Below the pieces are notes generated by a model. That model saw only the letters and a program-made list of their open reading frames with translations, was not told the DNA's origin and made no database searches. Made by a program: the position numbers and the translations under genes. Of a stretch of 35,719 nucleotides of DNA, positions 1-10,189 are shown in pieces. How positions within the stretch are numbered: position 1 is the stretch's first letter; every line of letters starts with the position of its first letter. The stretch comes from Chara braunii (Eukaryota; Streptophyta; Charophyceae; Charales; Characeae): positions 2,837,258 to 2,872,976 of the forward strand of contig BFEA01000024.1 of the NCBI GenBank assembly GCA_003427395.1. Reading direction: 5' to 3'.

Positions 1-54
<54 letters not shown>
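1..54. repeat. (CT)n microsatellite
   Basis: An uninterrupted CT dinucleotide run opens the window, and its true left end lies outside. A shorter CT stretch follows at about 77-87. Confidence 0.97.
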
Positions 55-59
<5 letters not shown>

Positions 60-60
60 C

Positions 61-134
61 CCACATGGAGCCAAATCTCTCTCTCTCCCCACATGGAGCC
101 AAACAGCAAGGAGCCAAACAGCAAGGAAGCAACA
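61..134. repeat. short imperfect tandem repeats
   Basis: The words CACATGGAGCCAAA and AGCAAGGAGCCAAAC recur two or three times in about 75 bases, directly after the CT run. This looks like replication slippage at a microsatellite edge. Confidence 0.8.
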
Positions 135-135
135 C

Positions 136-1800
136 TTAGGCTGGAGGGCACGGGGGAGGTGTGAGGGAAGACAAAGCACAAGCACGCAAGTCAGGGGGGG
201 AAGGGGGAAAAAAAAAGCTACGAGTTCCAAAAACAAATGAAAGAGCCAAAAAAGAAAAAGAAAAAATTGGACCTTCGTCATACTGACACTCGGACTTCTG
301 TGATGCATCTGTCTGCAATGACAGCCACATGTAGTCGTCAAAGTCCTTAGTGTGAGTTTGCCTGGCTGCAGCTTTGGATTCATTCCAATGGGATAGATTC
401 TCTTGCTGGTTGGGTGGGGCGAGGGGAACAGGGCCAAGGGGGGCAGTGGGAGGAAAGGCAACTGCTTCTTGTAAGACGACAAATTATAATGTTTTCATTT
501 GTGAAATTGTGATGAACTCTGTTCAAAATCCACAGACGCAGAGACATAGGGCCAGGCTCGTAACTTTTGGTCCAAAGCTTAGGTTAGGTTCAGGGGTCAA
601 AAGTTGCATCTCTCATCTTAAAAAGCTCTGAGAAAATTCCTAAGTGTCAACAGGTAGAGGGTCTGGCGTCACACGACGCAACCTGTGGGCCCACATGAGA
701 CAGTTGACTCCTGGAAAATCAAGAGTCAGGCCCAGCACGGGAAAAGTAGACTGGAGTCAGAGATTTCTCAGCAGTCGACCACCACGGCCACAGATCTGAT
801 GGACAATCAAAGGCTGTCTGCATTATCTCCAGAAGTTTCCAGGGCCTACTGGCTCCAGGGACACAGTGGCAGACAGCAGATCTTGACTGCCCAGATTGAG
901 AAATCTCCAGCACTGGAGCAGGGTGAAGCTGAGGCACGCCAAGGGTGGTCAACTGCATAAAACGGCAGCCAGCGCCAATGAATCATTCATTCTTGTCTTG
1001 CACATGCCCGTGGCCAGAACGCTACTGGGCGAGGGAGAGGAGGGAAGAGAAGGTTAGCGCCAGGGAGAGGAAATCAGCACGAACCCAGGAGAAAGAGTGT
1101 GTGTGTAGCCATAGCTAGGAAGGGCGCTTGAGCGCCATAGCTGTAGCTTTAGAGTAGGGCGAGGAAGAGGATGATCAGTACCCCGGGCCACTCTGGTAGC
1201 CTAGTTAGTTACCGTTTCATTAACTTGATTCTACCTAGGCTGTCAATAAGCTGCCTTCCTTCTGAAGTTTTGTGCAATATTTGAACCTCCAGTACTTGGC
1301 CCAGCCATTGGCCGCGGAAAACAAGTAGAAACGTTTCCAGTCGGATGAATTTGGGCGCTCCTGTAGTGGCCAGTACGTTTCCTAAAATTGTGGCTTGTTC
1401 ACAGGCACGACTTCAGGAAATACTGTGGTTTAAAAAGGATCTTATTCTGAAGTAGTGCTAAAACGCCTTATAGTAGGATGGCCCAAAAAGGAAATGACAC
1501 CCACTCAGCCCAAGGCTGCCAGAACAACTGAAAAAGTAGGTGAAGAATCCTGACTATCCTGAAGTAATTTTGAATAGAATAAATTACCTCTGTCTGAGAA
1601 ACTGCACGTCTTTTTTTTTCTTTCGAAAAACGAAAACAAGAACATGCTATTAGGGGGGCTGATACAAGCAGCCTCCCTTAGTACGTGTTCTGGGGGCTTC
1701 GATCTATTGGTGGGGAGCTGCACGTGCTGGAGAATGGGTCTAGCGTCCCAATTGAGTACACTGAAAATATTAAAATAACAAGTGGACCCGCCCGAAGGAG
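136..1800. other. no recognisable gene
   Basis: Open frames here are short (the longest about 130 residues, on the - strand at 1505-1900). They are low in complexity or lack any motif I recognise. No RNA gene, long repeat or promoter could be supported. Confidence 0.5.
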
Positions 1801-1812
1801 GGAGCAGCAGCG

Positions 1813-1857
1813 AGGGGGGGGGGAGAGGGAGGGAGGGAGGGAGGGAGGGAGGGAGGC
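1813..1857 (+). repeat. (GGGA)n G-rich tract
   Basis: A run of about nine G's is followed by repeated GGGA units, giving many closely spaced G-runs on the + strand. This is a candidate G-quadruplex former. The overlapping open frames on both strands are products of the repeat. Confidence 0.9.
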
Positions 1858-2190
1858 GGAGGAACGAAAATGCACAGACTGGGAGGGCAGAGAGATGCAC
1901 AAATCAAAATGAGGCTGTTCGACGCACGGACTGTTCAAGTCATCACGGCGTTTGAGCAGAAGCCTTATGCACAGTGTGTGAATAGAAGTACGCACAACTT
2001 GAAACACACAGATCGCTCCGGTCCGTTCATCTAGTGAAAATCACAGCATGTGAGGAGATAGAGACGTTATGCACACTTCACAAACATCACACAGACACAT
2101 CCAGTGCTGCGGCCAAGCGGACTGAAAGTTGTCTATACAGTGTATATACCACTGTGGCCAAGAGGATTGAAAACTGTCTACAACATTATT
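1858..2190. other. no recognisable gene
   Basis: Unique-looking sequence with two short similar phrases near 2110-2180 (GGCCAAGCGGACTGAAA and GGCCAAGAGGATTGAAA), suggesting a small tandem duplication. No coding motif was seen. Confidence 0.4.
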
Positions 2191-2454
2191 TGTATCAGCA
2201 TGTGGCCAGAAAAAGAAGCCATCCAGGATGACGTCTGCAAAGTGATGCGATTGACTGCGCATTGAAATTTGCCCTTTCCGCTTCTCCTCCTGGTCCTCCT
2301 CTTCCTCCTCTTCTCTCCTCCATCTGCTTGGTTTTGTCTCCTTCCTTCTGGTCGCGTTCTCTTCTCTCCTGTTGTGGATGTGATCCAACGTCGTCTTGGC
2401 CCTCCCTGCACCTCGACCTGCCACTTCCTTCTCCTCCTCCCTCCTCCCGCCTAG

Positions 2455-2505
2455 CATGCTGACGTGGCAGTGAGTGGTAATACCTTTCACTGCCACATCA
2501 GCATG
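2455..2505. repeat. 51-bp hairpin, 19-bp arms
   Basis: Arms at 2455-2473 and 2487-2505 pair at 18 of 19 positions around a 13-base loop. The loop contains a small GGTA-A-TACC palindrome. The single mismatch is C against T-type, as expected from CpG decay. It lies at a unit junction of the pyrimidine-rich array. Confidence 0.9.
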
Positions 2506-2855
2506 TGGCCAGAGAAAGAAGCCACCCAGGATAACCTCTGTGCCTCCTTCTGGTCCTGCTGCTGCTGCTCCTCTCCTCTCCTCCATCTGCTTCGTCTTGT
2601 CTCCCCCTGTGCCGTCACGTTTTCTTCTCTCCTGCTGTGATCCACGTTGTCTTTGCCCTCCCCGCACCTCGACGTGCCACCAATTCCTCCTCCTCCGTCC
2701 TCCTCTCACCTAGCATGCTGTCGTGATCTGCTTTGTCTGGTCTCCCCCCTTCTCGTTTCGTTCTCTTCTCTCCTATTGTGGCCGTGATCCACCTCCTCTT
2801 CGCCCTCCCTGTACCTTAACGTGCCACCACCACCTCCTCCTCCTCTCTCCTCCCA

Positions 2856-2906
2856 CATGCTGATGTGGCAGTGAGCGGGAATGGCTCTCGCTGCCGCACC
2901 AGCATG
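2856..2906. repeat. 51-bp hairpin, 20-bp arms
   Basis: Arms at 2856-2875 and 2887-2906 are related to the hairpin at 2455-2505 and sit at the next-but-one unit junction. They pair at 17 of 20 positions. Two of the three exceptions would still be G:U pairs in RNA. Confidence 0.85.
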
Positions 2907-3124
2907 CGGCCAGAAAAAAAAGCCACGCCGGATAACGTCTGCTCAATGATGATTCGTGTAAATTTACCATTTCCGCACGGAATTTGCCATTTTTGCAAAT
3001 TAACAAAAAAAAAAAAGCAAAGTTTGTTGACAGATTGCGGAATCTGCCATTTCCGAGGGGTGGGGAAAGCCAAGTTCCCAGACGCACACAACAAAAATGG
3101 TTCGACTCCGTGATCGTCATCATT

Positions 3125-3135
<11 letters not shown>

Positions 3136-3221
<86 letters not shown>

Positions 3222-3222
3222 N

Positions 3223-3309
<87 letters not shown>
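3136..3309. repeat. long (CT)n microsatellite with one N
   Basis: About 170 bases of pure CT with an ambiguous base at 3222, which may mark an assembly or consensus problem. The open frames of Leu-Ser or Arg-Glu dipeptides over it are microsatellite translations. Confidence 0.97.
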
Positions 3310-3311
<2 letters not shown>

Positions 3312-3346
3312 ATTGAGGTAAGTCGCGGTTATCTTCCCCTTTATTG

Positions 3347-3413
<67 letters not shown>

Positions 3414-3452
3414 ATTGAGGTAAGTCGCGGTTATCTTCCCCTTTATTGCTTC
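3310..3452. repeat. identical 41-bp direct repeats around (CT)n
   Basis: Positions 3310-3350 and 3412-3452 are identical 41-base words separated by a CT run (about 3349-3410). Each word contains GAGGTAAGTCGCGG and CCCCTTTATTGCTTC. With the preceding CT run this makes a tandem [CT run + 41-bp word] unit, suggesting recent slippage or unequal exchange. The word contains AG-GTAAGT, which resembles a 5' splice site. Confidence 0.93.
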
Positions 3453-4134
3453 TTTTCGGCTTCCCCTCCTCGTCCTCCTGATCCACATCGTCTTCGCCCT
3501 CCCCTCACCTTGACATGCCACCGCCTCGTCCTCCTCCACCCTTCTCCCACCTATTCTTCCCCGCTATCACGGTTATCTCCCCCTTTGTCGCTTGTTTTCC
3601 GCTTCTCCTCCTCCTCCTCCCCTCTCCTCTCCTCCATCTGCTTCGTTTTGTCTCCCTTACCCAGTTCCTCCTCATTGCGATGTCTTTTCTGCTGTTATGG
3701 TTGTAATCCACGTGTTCCCCCTCTCCACTCCTCAACGCCATGGTTACTCCTGTGATGTATCTGACCGCAGTTACAACTGGACTTCAATGTAATTGCGGCC
3801 AGATACATTCACCTCCAATTTCCCACCATCGTCATCTTGTGTTGTTCTCTCTCCTTCCTTATTGATTGTCATACGCGCTGTTAAAGTCTTTGCCATATGG
3901 TCGACCTCATGTCCCGTTTCCGTGTCCTTCCTCGCCACGGCAGTTATCTCCCCCTTTATCACTTCTTTTTGGCTTCTCCTCCTCCTCCTCCTCCTCTCCT
4001 GCCTCCCCTGCACCTCGATGTACCACCGCCGCCTCCTCCTCCTCCCTCCTCCTACCGGCCTCCTCCGTGTCCCATTTCCCTGTCCTTCCCCACTATCACG
4101 GTTATCTCCCTCCTTCTACGTGCCTCCTTCGTGT
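3453..4134. repeat. pyrimidine-rich tract with degenerate repeated unit
   Basis: A phrase near GGTTATCTCCCCCTTT followed by GCTTCTCCTCCTCC recurs near 3568, 3945 and 4099 and resembles the word at 3328 and 3430. Phrases such as CTCCATCTGCTTCGTTTTG are shared with the array at 2190-2910. The tract is strongly CT-biased on the + strand. Open frames on either strand are proline/serine- or arginine/glutamate-rich and do not look like real proteins. Confidence 0.7.
3755..3808. repeat. 54-bp hairpin, 21-bp arms
   Basis: Arms at 3755-3775 and 3788-3808 pair at 19 of 21 positions with a 12-base loop. The arm contains TTGCGGCCAGATACAT, whose GCGGCCAGA core is shared with the unit starts of the 2.2-2.9 kb array. 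This makes it a third member of a hairpin family with different outer sequence. Confidence 0.88.
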
Positions 4135-4150
4135 CACACACACACACACG

Positions 4151-4198
<48 letters not shown>

Positions 4199-4207
4199 CA
4201 CACACAC
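4135..4207. repeat. (CA)n microsatellite
   Basis: A CA run with a few CG/CC interruptions. Open frames of Thr-His or Val-Cys dipeptides across it are artefacts. Confidence 0.95.
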
Positions 4208-4533
4208 ATATTCACATCCAACTTCATGCATGGGCCAAGATCGGCATGGCAGGTATGGCAGGTTGAGGCGCATCGCATAATGCACTCTCCGCCTGAAATT
4301 GTTCAAACGCATGTAGTGTCTTGTGCAGTGGAGCGAGCCGTATCATCGGAATGGACGAACTTCCACGACTCACGAACACGCGCGACACACCCTCACTCCA
4401 CGGGCGACGTCATTCACGTGCCCGTCCTTCCTCCCTCATGCCCATCTGCCTCCCTCATCCTCCTCCCTCGTCCTTCTCCTTCATCCTTCTCCCTTGGCCT
4501 CTGCCCCTGGTCATACTTTTTAAGTCCCCGAAC

Positions 4534-4620
4534 CGCGGCTGGCCTCACTCGACTTCCATCGACAGGATGAGCGAAATCGAATGAATCTTCGGCTAGAACA
4601 TGGAAATATGCACTACTACA
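4534..4620 (+). repeat. dispersed motif family, copy 1
   Basis: Begins CGCGGCTGGCC, contains GGATGAGCGAAATCGAATG and continues into CTAGAACATGGAAATATGCA. A near copy lies at 4760-4848, a diverged copy at 25961-26155, and the AATGAATCTT...AGAAC part recurs twice in 31072-31855. In this copy the motif runs directly into a TG/AG microsatellite. Confidence 0.88.
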
Positions 4621-4626
<6 letters not shown>

Positions 4627-4693
<67 letters not shown>

Positions 4694-4740
4694 TTTGTGT
4701 GTGTGAGAGAGAGAGACACACACAGAGAGAGGGAGAGAGA
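4627..4740. repeat. compound (TG)n(AG)n microsatellite
   Basis: A TG run (to about 4653) switches to an AG run (to about 4691). A shorter TG/AG/CA mixture follows to 4740, and then ACAGGTAAGTATCC. It is bracketed by two copies of the dispersed motif. Confidence 0.95.
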
Positions 4741-4759
4741 ACAGGTAAGTATCCAACCT

Positions 4760-4848
4760 CGCGGCTGGCCTAACGCTACTTCCATCGATAGGATGAGCAA
4801 AATCGAATGAATCTTCTGCTAGAACATGGAAATATACACTGCCACACT
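4760..4848 (+). repeat. dispersed motif family, copy 2
   Basis: Direct repeat of 4534-4620 with scattered substitutions, e.g. GGATGAGCAAAATCGAATG for GGATGAGCGAAATCGAATG. It follows AGGTAAGTATCCAACC, a GTAAGT context shared with the copy at 25961-26155. Confidence 0.88.
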
Positions 4849-4849
4849 T

Positions 4850-6185
4850 GTAGATTCATTCCGCGAACCGGCGGCCGAAAAAGACCCCATGCCAACAACA
4901 GTCTTCCCCCCGAGTGTTCCACACGATTGTTGCACAATCGCGCCGCCCAAACTCCATTCACACAGGCCCGAACAGTCCGCCTCCAGAACACTCACCACGA
5001 GACTCAAAACGATAATCGTGGGCGAAAACAAGAACCGCGGAAAAATGATGATTTGTTTGCGCCTCCCACTGCCCCTTTCAACCGGACCCCGCCTTGATAC
5101 CGTCCAGCAGCGCGCGCAGAACTCCCCTCCGGGTTTCTCGTGGGCCCGCGGCAGCGTGTCGCTGGGCCCTTTGTAACTTTTGAGAGCATAGGGATGAAAA
5201 TATGCCAGCCCCAGGGAAACTGCCAGTGGGGAGTTAGATCTTTGACCGTGTCTCCGAGATGCAGTTAAACGGGGAGTCCGTGAACGCGAAAGAAAAATCA
5301 GAATGCGTGAATTCGTAGGTGCTCGCATTCATTGAAGTTAGGTGTTTCCAACGCCCAGAGAATATGTCGACGAGGGCGCAACACTGCATGTGTCCTCTTA
5401 TGCATGGCGCACCATAACCAACTTTACCAAAATAGATCGAGAAATTTTGCGACATTTGCATGACTTCGGGACGAGTGCCGAAGAATTATTGGATAACAAA
5501 ATAATATATTGCGTGCAAGTGCCATTTGATGAGTAACCAAAAATGAAGGAGAAGGATAAACGACAAAAACCGGCAACCGGCGAACCCGTCCCACTTGACT
5601 AACTGGGCAGCTAATGACTGTGGCTGGGGCTTTCTTAATTGGGATGCCAGGTCTCTCTGTATGAGACCATATCCATCATTAGCTAGGGCTTCGAACTGGG
5701 GTGGACTTCAAGTTGGGACCAAGCTTTGGCCAATGTGCCAAACGACCGGCAACTTCAGCACAACATTTCTGCAAGGGAGAAGGGATGGGGAGGGAAAAGG
5801 TTTGGGAAGTCGGACCATGGGTGCATTGGGAAGGAGGGATCAATATTCTTCTAATGCCGGAAGACCAACGATAGTCGCAGGCTGCTACATGGTTTTGTTG
5901 ATTCTGAAACTACCCTACCCATCCAACCCCCTAGCCCCCTCCCTGACCAAGCTGTAGAGAAGGAGACGGTTGACTGTCTGATGACCCTCTCCATTTGGAA
6001 GAGGTTCAGTTGTGCTCTAGTCTCCCACTACCTCCTTTCCATCTCTAACTGTATTTGCTAGCAGAGCTGCTCAGTCATCTTTACTCCCTCCACACTCGTT
6101 TCCTCCATGGCCAAAATGTACCGCTGCCACGGAGTGCCCATAATATCACTCTTCTACCCAGTCTAAACATTTTTTCTGTAAAGGT
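4850..6185. other. no recognisable gene
   Basis: Mixed-composition sequence. The longest frames (4819-5328 on the - strand and 5595-5957 on the + strand) show no domain, no targeting signal and no similarity to each other. A 64-residue frame at 5342-5536 is also unrecognised. The last few hundred bases may be 5' flank or earlier sequence of the LINE that follows, but I see no reverse-transcriptase catalytic motif here. Confidence 0.45.
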
Positions 6186-6186
6186 G

Positions 6187-8115
6187 GAGGCTTCCTGTGG
6201 TGGCCGCCAAGACCCTGTTAGTATTGCTCTCCAAGACCATGGCCAAGGAATCAGAAGAGGCCCCGGTCAGAGTATTAGGAATTATGCTGACGGCGCTTGG
6301 GAGACCAGTATTGAACGATGATTGGGTCCTTAAACTGGCACTGCAGAAATTAATGCAATGGAATGACAAACACACGTCTCTAATAGGTAGGGCACTCGCA
6401 GTAACAACACAGTATTGGCGGCTCTCTGGTACAAATCTGCAATCTGGGCTCTCAACAAAGAAGCAATTAAATCACTTAAAAGGCAAGTAACCGCCCTGTT
6501 GTGGAGAGGTAACAGCGAGTTGCCGAATGTCATTAGTCGGGTGGCATGGTCGTCGGTAATCCGGCCTAAAGACAAAGGGGGCTTGGGAATCTTAGACCCG
6601 GACACCCAGGTTCCTCCACTGCTGATACAATGGGTGAGGAGAATGTTGTTCACACCAGATCTTCCATGGTTCCCCTTTGCCCTGGAACAGATCGCCAGGC
6701 TAGCCCCTCAGGTGCCGCATGGTGTACACCCACTGATTTGGTTGGAGGACCGCTACTGGTCCATACCGCGGTGCTCTGAAACTATCAAGAACTCGGGCCG
6801 GGACGAAGCAAGAAGAGATTTGTCCAGGGATGACTTTTGGCCCCGGGTTCTTAAAGCCTGGCGCCAGCTGCCGTTGCCGGACGAAACCCCGCCAACCACA
6901 TGGGCAGAGGTGATGCGACAACCCCTCTTTGGCAATAGAAACGTCACTGATACAAATGGGAGGGTGTACTGCAGCTCAGACCCCCCATGGAGTAGCTGGG
7001 TCAGGAAGGGTATAGTCAGAATGAAGGATACATGGGACCCAGAGAACAAAAACTAGAAGATGGCACTGCAACTGAGGGGCCTAATGAGGTACTGTCACGA
7101 TATTGAGCGGAACCTGGACGAATTGATTTTTGCGGTGTCTCTCGACTGGGTACGCACTCTACGCAAGGGACCGCAATTGGTAGAAGGGGACTCGGTGATG
7201 GTCCTGGGAGACACTGAGAGTGTGGGCAACGTGGTGGAGGTACGGGCCGAGGAGTCCTTGGTCAGCCCCCCCCCCCAGGGGGAAGGACCATGTCCTCTCT
7301 AAATACACCCCGGAGGCGGTGAGGTGGTGTAAGCATGAAGAGGTGTACAAAATCCGGGTGATGAGGCAAAAGGATGTATGGGTTGCGTTTCAACCAGAGA
7401 CCCCTCTTGAAGAGCTCCCCTTCGACCCGGGGGAGTGGCACTGGAGGCCTGCACGCAGGATGCAGACCACTTCAGATAAACAACTGTTTAGCTTGACTGT
7501 AAAGGACAAATACCAGTTGTTGCGACCAAAAGTGAACTTGAGAGAGATAGTGAAGGCTCGCTGGCAGGCTATCTGAATGTGCGGAATGACTCTCTTCGCC
7601 CTATCAGATGGTTCACAACCATGAGATCCAAACCAGTGAAGTTCGCCTCACTACAATGGCAGATAGAGCATCATTGTCTCCCCACTAACAACTGGCTGGC
7701 GGACCGCACATACCTAGAACAGAAGGGCTTGGTGCTGCCATGGTGCAAATCCTGTCATAATGCCTTCCTTTCTTGAAAGATTCTGGAAACCATTGAACAT
7801 ATCTTCCTACACTGACCAAGAGCGGTGCTAACATGGCGATGGTGGGATAGGATTTGGAACCTTTTGGATACCGGATCCACTTGGCCATGGGACTGGACAG
7901 CGCTGCTCTGCGAGGCATGGACCTCCCCCATGGACAGAGACTTCGAGAACAATATGTTTAAGATAGGAAGGACAGCCATCATCTGGGCACTCTAGAAAAA
8001 ACGTTGTATACATTCCATGGAAGGGGTTCGAGTAGAGGGGGAGGAAGTGACGGAAATGATCAGACAGTCCATCAATTAAGAGCTCCGCATGCGGTGGCAG
8101 AAAGTCAAAAGCCAA
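6187..8115 (+). pseudogene. LINE (non-LTR retrotransposon) ORF2 3' part, decayed
   Basis: This is the C-terminal part of a LINE-type reverse-transcriptase polyprotein, which copies element RNA into DNA at a nicked target. Around 6197-6415 the frame reads VRVLGIMLTALGRP and WNDKHTSLIGRALAV, the post-catalytic RT pattern (LGI, then W, then LSL-GRA). After a frameshift near 6415 it continues with LWYKSAIWALNKE, LLWRGN and KDKGGLGILD, classic for plant LINEs. There is an in-frame stop at 7054-7056. A frameshift lies in a C-run at about 7267-7275, and another lies near 7576. The terminal zinc-knuckle region (zf-RVT) has LPWCKSC and then ETIEHIFLH, but the final cysteine position is now a TGA stop. 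Further stops lie at 7774-7776 and near 7993. Endonuclease and catalytic RT domains are absent, as expected for a 5'-truncated, dead copy. Confidence 0.85.
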
Positions 8116-8406
8116 TTAGACTTGTGCCACATAAAAAAAAAATATTAAACAGGGGACTGGCTGGGTAGCAAACAAGGGGGCTGGATCGCACACATCCAAT
8201 GAGAGGGGGACAAACGCAGGGGCAGAAATGGGATGATTTTAGAAAGGACTACTGCATTTGCTTCAAAGAGTGGACCAAGGTCGACCAAGGGGTCCTGCGT
8301 GCGCCCACCCACAAACTTCCCAGACCCCTTTCCACCTCATTAGCTGGCAATAGTAGACATGCAATGGTACGAGGCAGCGTAAGCAGATGACAATCGTCCT
8401 CACAAA

Positions 8407-8850
8407 GCTGCCAAGCCGACATCGAAGTGGAACAGAGGGATGGATGGTGGGGGATGGGGTGGTAAAGCTTTTTGGGAAAGGGAGAACTTGTCTCTTAGCA
8501 GTAGGTATCTAGCGCCTAGTACAGGGCGAAGAGGTTTTTCCTTGTTCCCAACAACTTGGAGGATAGAGTAAGCAATGCTGGCAGATGTCTTTCTCAGTCC
8601 TTCTTAGTGATATTTCTTGGCATTTAACTGTCTAAAAAATTTAGTGGCTGTTGCAGAAAGCTGTCAGCCGATATGGAGTGGAACAGAGGGATTGATAGTG
8701 GGGGATGGGGTGGAAAAGGTTTTTGGGAGAGGAAGGAACTAGTCTCTCAGCAGTAACCTGCACCGTCAATCCTTTGGAGGACAGAGTTATCAATGTTGGC
8801 AGGTGTATTACTCAGTTGTATTTCTTGACCCTTTCCTGATTCGTGTTGTT
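8407..8850. repeat. diverged ~200-bp direct tandem repeat
   Basis: Two units, about 8407-8610 and 8661-8850, share GTGGAACAGAGGGAT, GGTGGGGGATGGGGTGG or its variant, TCTCTYAGCAGTA and GGAGGAYAGAGT. They lie between the two LINE relics. I cannot say whether they are LINE 3' sequence or independent. Confidence 0.75.
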
Positions 8851-8933
8851 TAAGGGACGTTGGACCCGTTTTCCAGTAGGTGATGCTCCCCACCAATAGA
8901 TGGAGCCTTTGCCTGGGTGCTAGTGTTGCCTGC

Positions 8934-8992
8934 TTTTACCAGCAGCACTTGCACTGTAGGGGGTGTTGCTGGTAAAAAAAAAAAAAAAAAAA
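8934..8992. repeat. hairpin followed by poly-A run
   Basis: Arms at 8934-8948 and 8963-8977 pair at 14 of 15 positions around a 14-base loop. The right arm runs straight into A19 (8974-8992). It sits just beyond the 3' side of the minus-strand LINE relic. The run is A on the + strand, so it is not that LINE's poly-A tail. Confidence 0.8.
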
Positions 8993-8999
8993 GGAATCT

Positions 9000-10085
9000 C
9001 AGGTATCATCCTGCCAATCCCACCATCGCAATGTGAGCTGCACATTTGGGCATGGCATGAAAATATGTTCAATAGTTTCTGGTCGTTTCTTTTGAGGTAA
9101 GGTTCCCAAACAGCGTAAGCACCGAGGTAAAACACACCCTCGCTCCGGTGGGTTGTCTGCCATTAAAGATGTTATTTTTGTCAGTGTGGCCTTCTTTCCT
9201 AAAACCCGGGGATAGGCACAAGCAGTCGGCGATCAACGTTGAGATAGCTGGCCCATTTGTCAGTGATCACATAAGGGCGCTTAGGCCTGAGTAGTTTGTA
9301 TATGGATTTAACTGAAAGGTTGTGGGGGTAGACCTGAGGGGGCTGGCCGCCAGGTCGTCCGACAGCCCTCTACCGCCATTCCAATGGGTCTATAGCCAGA
9401 TGCCGACTGTTACTCCAAGGCTGGAAAACAACAACTTTTCACCCTCCTAAATTACTCAGATTCGGTACAACCTGCCCTTTTCCTTCCATTCAAAGGGATT
9501 TGGACTGTCTTGGAGGCCACCAACCCTGTTTATCGCAAAAGACGCTACCAATGCATCATATGGCCAATTTATGTGATCTCTCCCAACCCACTTCGTTTCC
9601 CCCCTCGCGCCTAACCAGTCTCCTTCCTGAACGCTGGGGCCTCACGTTAGCATATGATACCATGCCAATGGCACTGCCTCGATAAGGAGCTCCAAGTTCC
9701 GCCCCATGTGATGATAACAGTGTACGGGCTCATGCAGTTGATCCGCCATCCTCCAATCCATTCAGTAGTCATCCCACAGGTCCCCCTCCCGATGAACCCC
9801 TTGTTCAACCCAACCTCTCCATAGTGCTGCTGAGATGCTCCTAACCTGGCCATGACGGTTTGTGATCCATCGGTCGTCGAAGAGAGGCTGCTTGTATACC
9901 TCCTCCCAACGGTCTCCCGATGTTTTTTTCGGGGAGCGTGAGCGCCCTCCAACTCTTTAAGAGAGATGGTCGGAAGGGGTCCCCCACCTCCATCACCTTG
10001 CCTAGGTATTTGCGGGGTACAAACCAGTAACGGTCCTCTATCCACGTCAGGGGGTGCACCTCAGGTGGGGCAAGGTAGACCACAT
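9000..10085 (-). pseudogene. second LINE ORF2 3' part, minus strand, decayed
   Basis: Read on the - strand this is a diverged relative of the relic at 6187-8115. HPLTWIEDRYWFVPRK (from about 10060) parallels HPLIWLEDRYWSIPRC in the + copy, and LLKSWRALTLPEK parallels VLKAWRQLPLPDE. Further on, MGRNLELLIEAVPLAW parallels IERNLDELIFAVSLDW, then FEWKEKGRLYRI, then a zinc-knuckle region near 9015-9125. That region reads C-L-R-C, ETIEHIFMPCPN and LRWWDW, so unlike the + copy it keeps the C-x2-C and H-x4-C ligands. The frame changes several times and carries many stops. The two LINE copies lie in opposite orientations, converging on 8.1-9.0 kb. Confidence 0.8.
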
Positions 10086-10189
10086 GATCGAGTGTGAGTT
10101 TCAGCCACGATCCTTTCAGGGAAAAAAATTAACGTTTTAAGCTACTGCAAGCAAAGGGTATGGACCTGAATAGCCGAGCCGATGATTCC

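Larger units (their letters stand above)
2190..2910. repeat. tandem pyrimidine-rich repeat units
   Basis: Three diverged direct units begin near 2197, 2500 and 2718, and a fourth start lies at 2900. Each full unit begins with CAGCATGTGGCCAGA or CAGCATGCGGCCAGA, passes through CTCCTCCTC blocks and phrases such as CTCCATCTGCTT and TTCTCTCCTG, and ends near CATGCTG. The minus-strand open frame over this array (2041-2709) encodes only Arg/Glu/Gly-rich low-complexity sequence and is not counted as a gene. Unit lengths fall from about 300 to about 180 bases, so the array is old or has suffered deletions. Confidence 0.75.

Noticed and set aside
2041-2709. 222-residue minus-strand open frame
   Set aside because: It is Arg/Glu/Gly-rich low-complexity sequence produced by a polypyrimidine tandem array. 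Its pieces repeat with the DNA units and it has no domain.
2816-3539. Overlapping frames of Arg-Glu or Ser-Leu dipeptides on both strands
   Set aside because: They are translations of the CT microsatellite, and one crosses the ambiguous base at 3222.
3793-4570. Plus-strand frames up to 234 residues, rich in Pro/Ser/His/Thr
   Set aside because: They run through CTCCTC and CA repeats, and composition explains their length.
8974-8992. A19 as the poly-A tail of the minus-strand LINE
   Set aside because: A minus-strand element would leave a T-run on the + strand, so the orientation is wrong.
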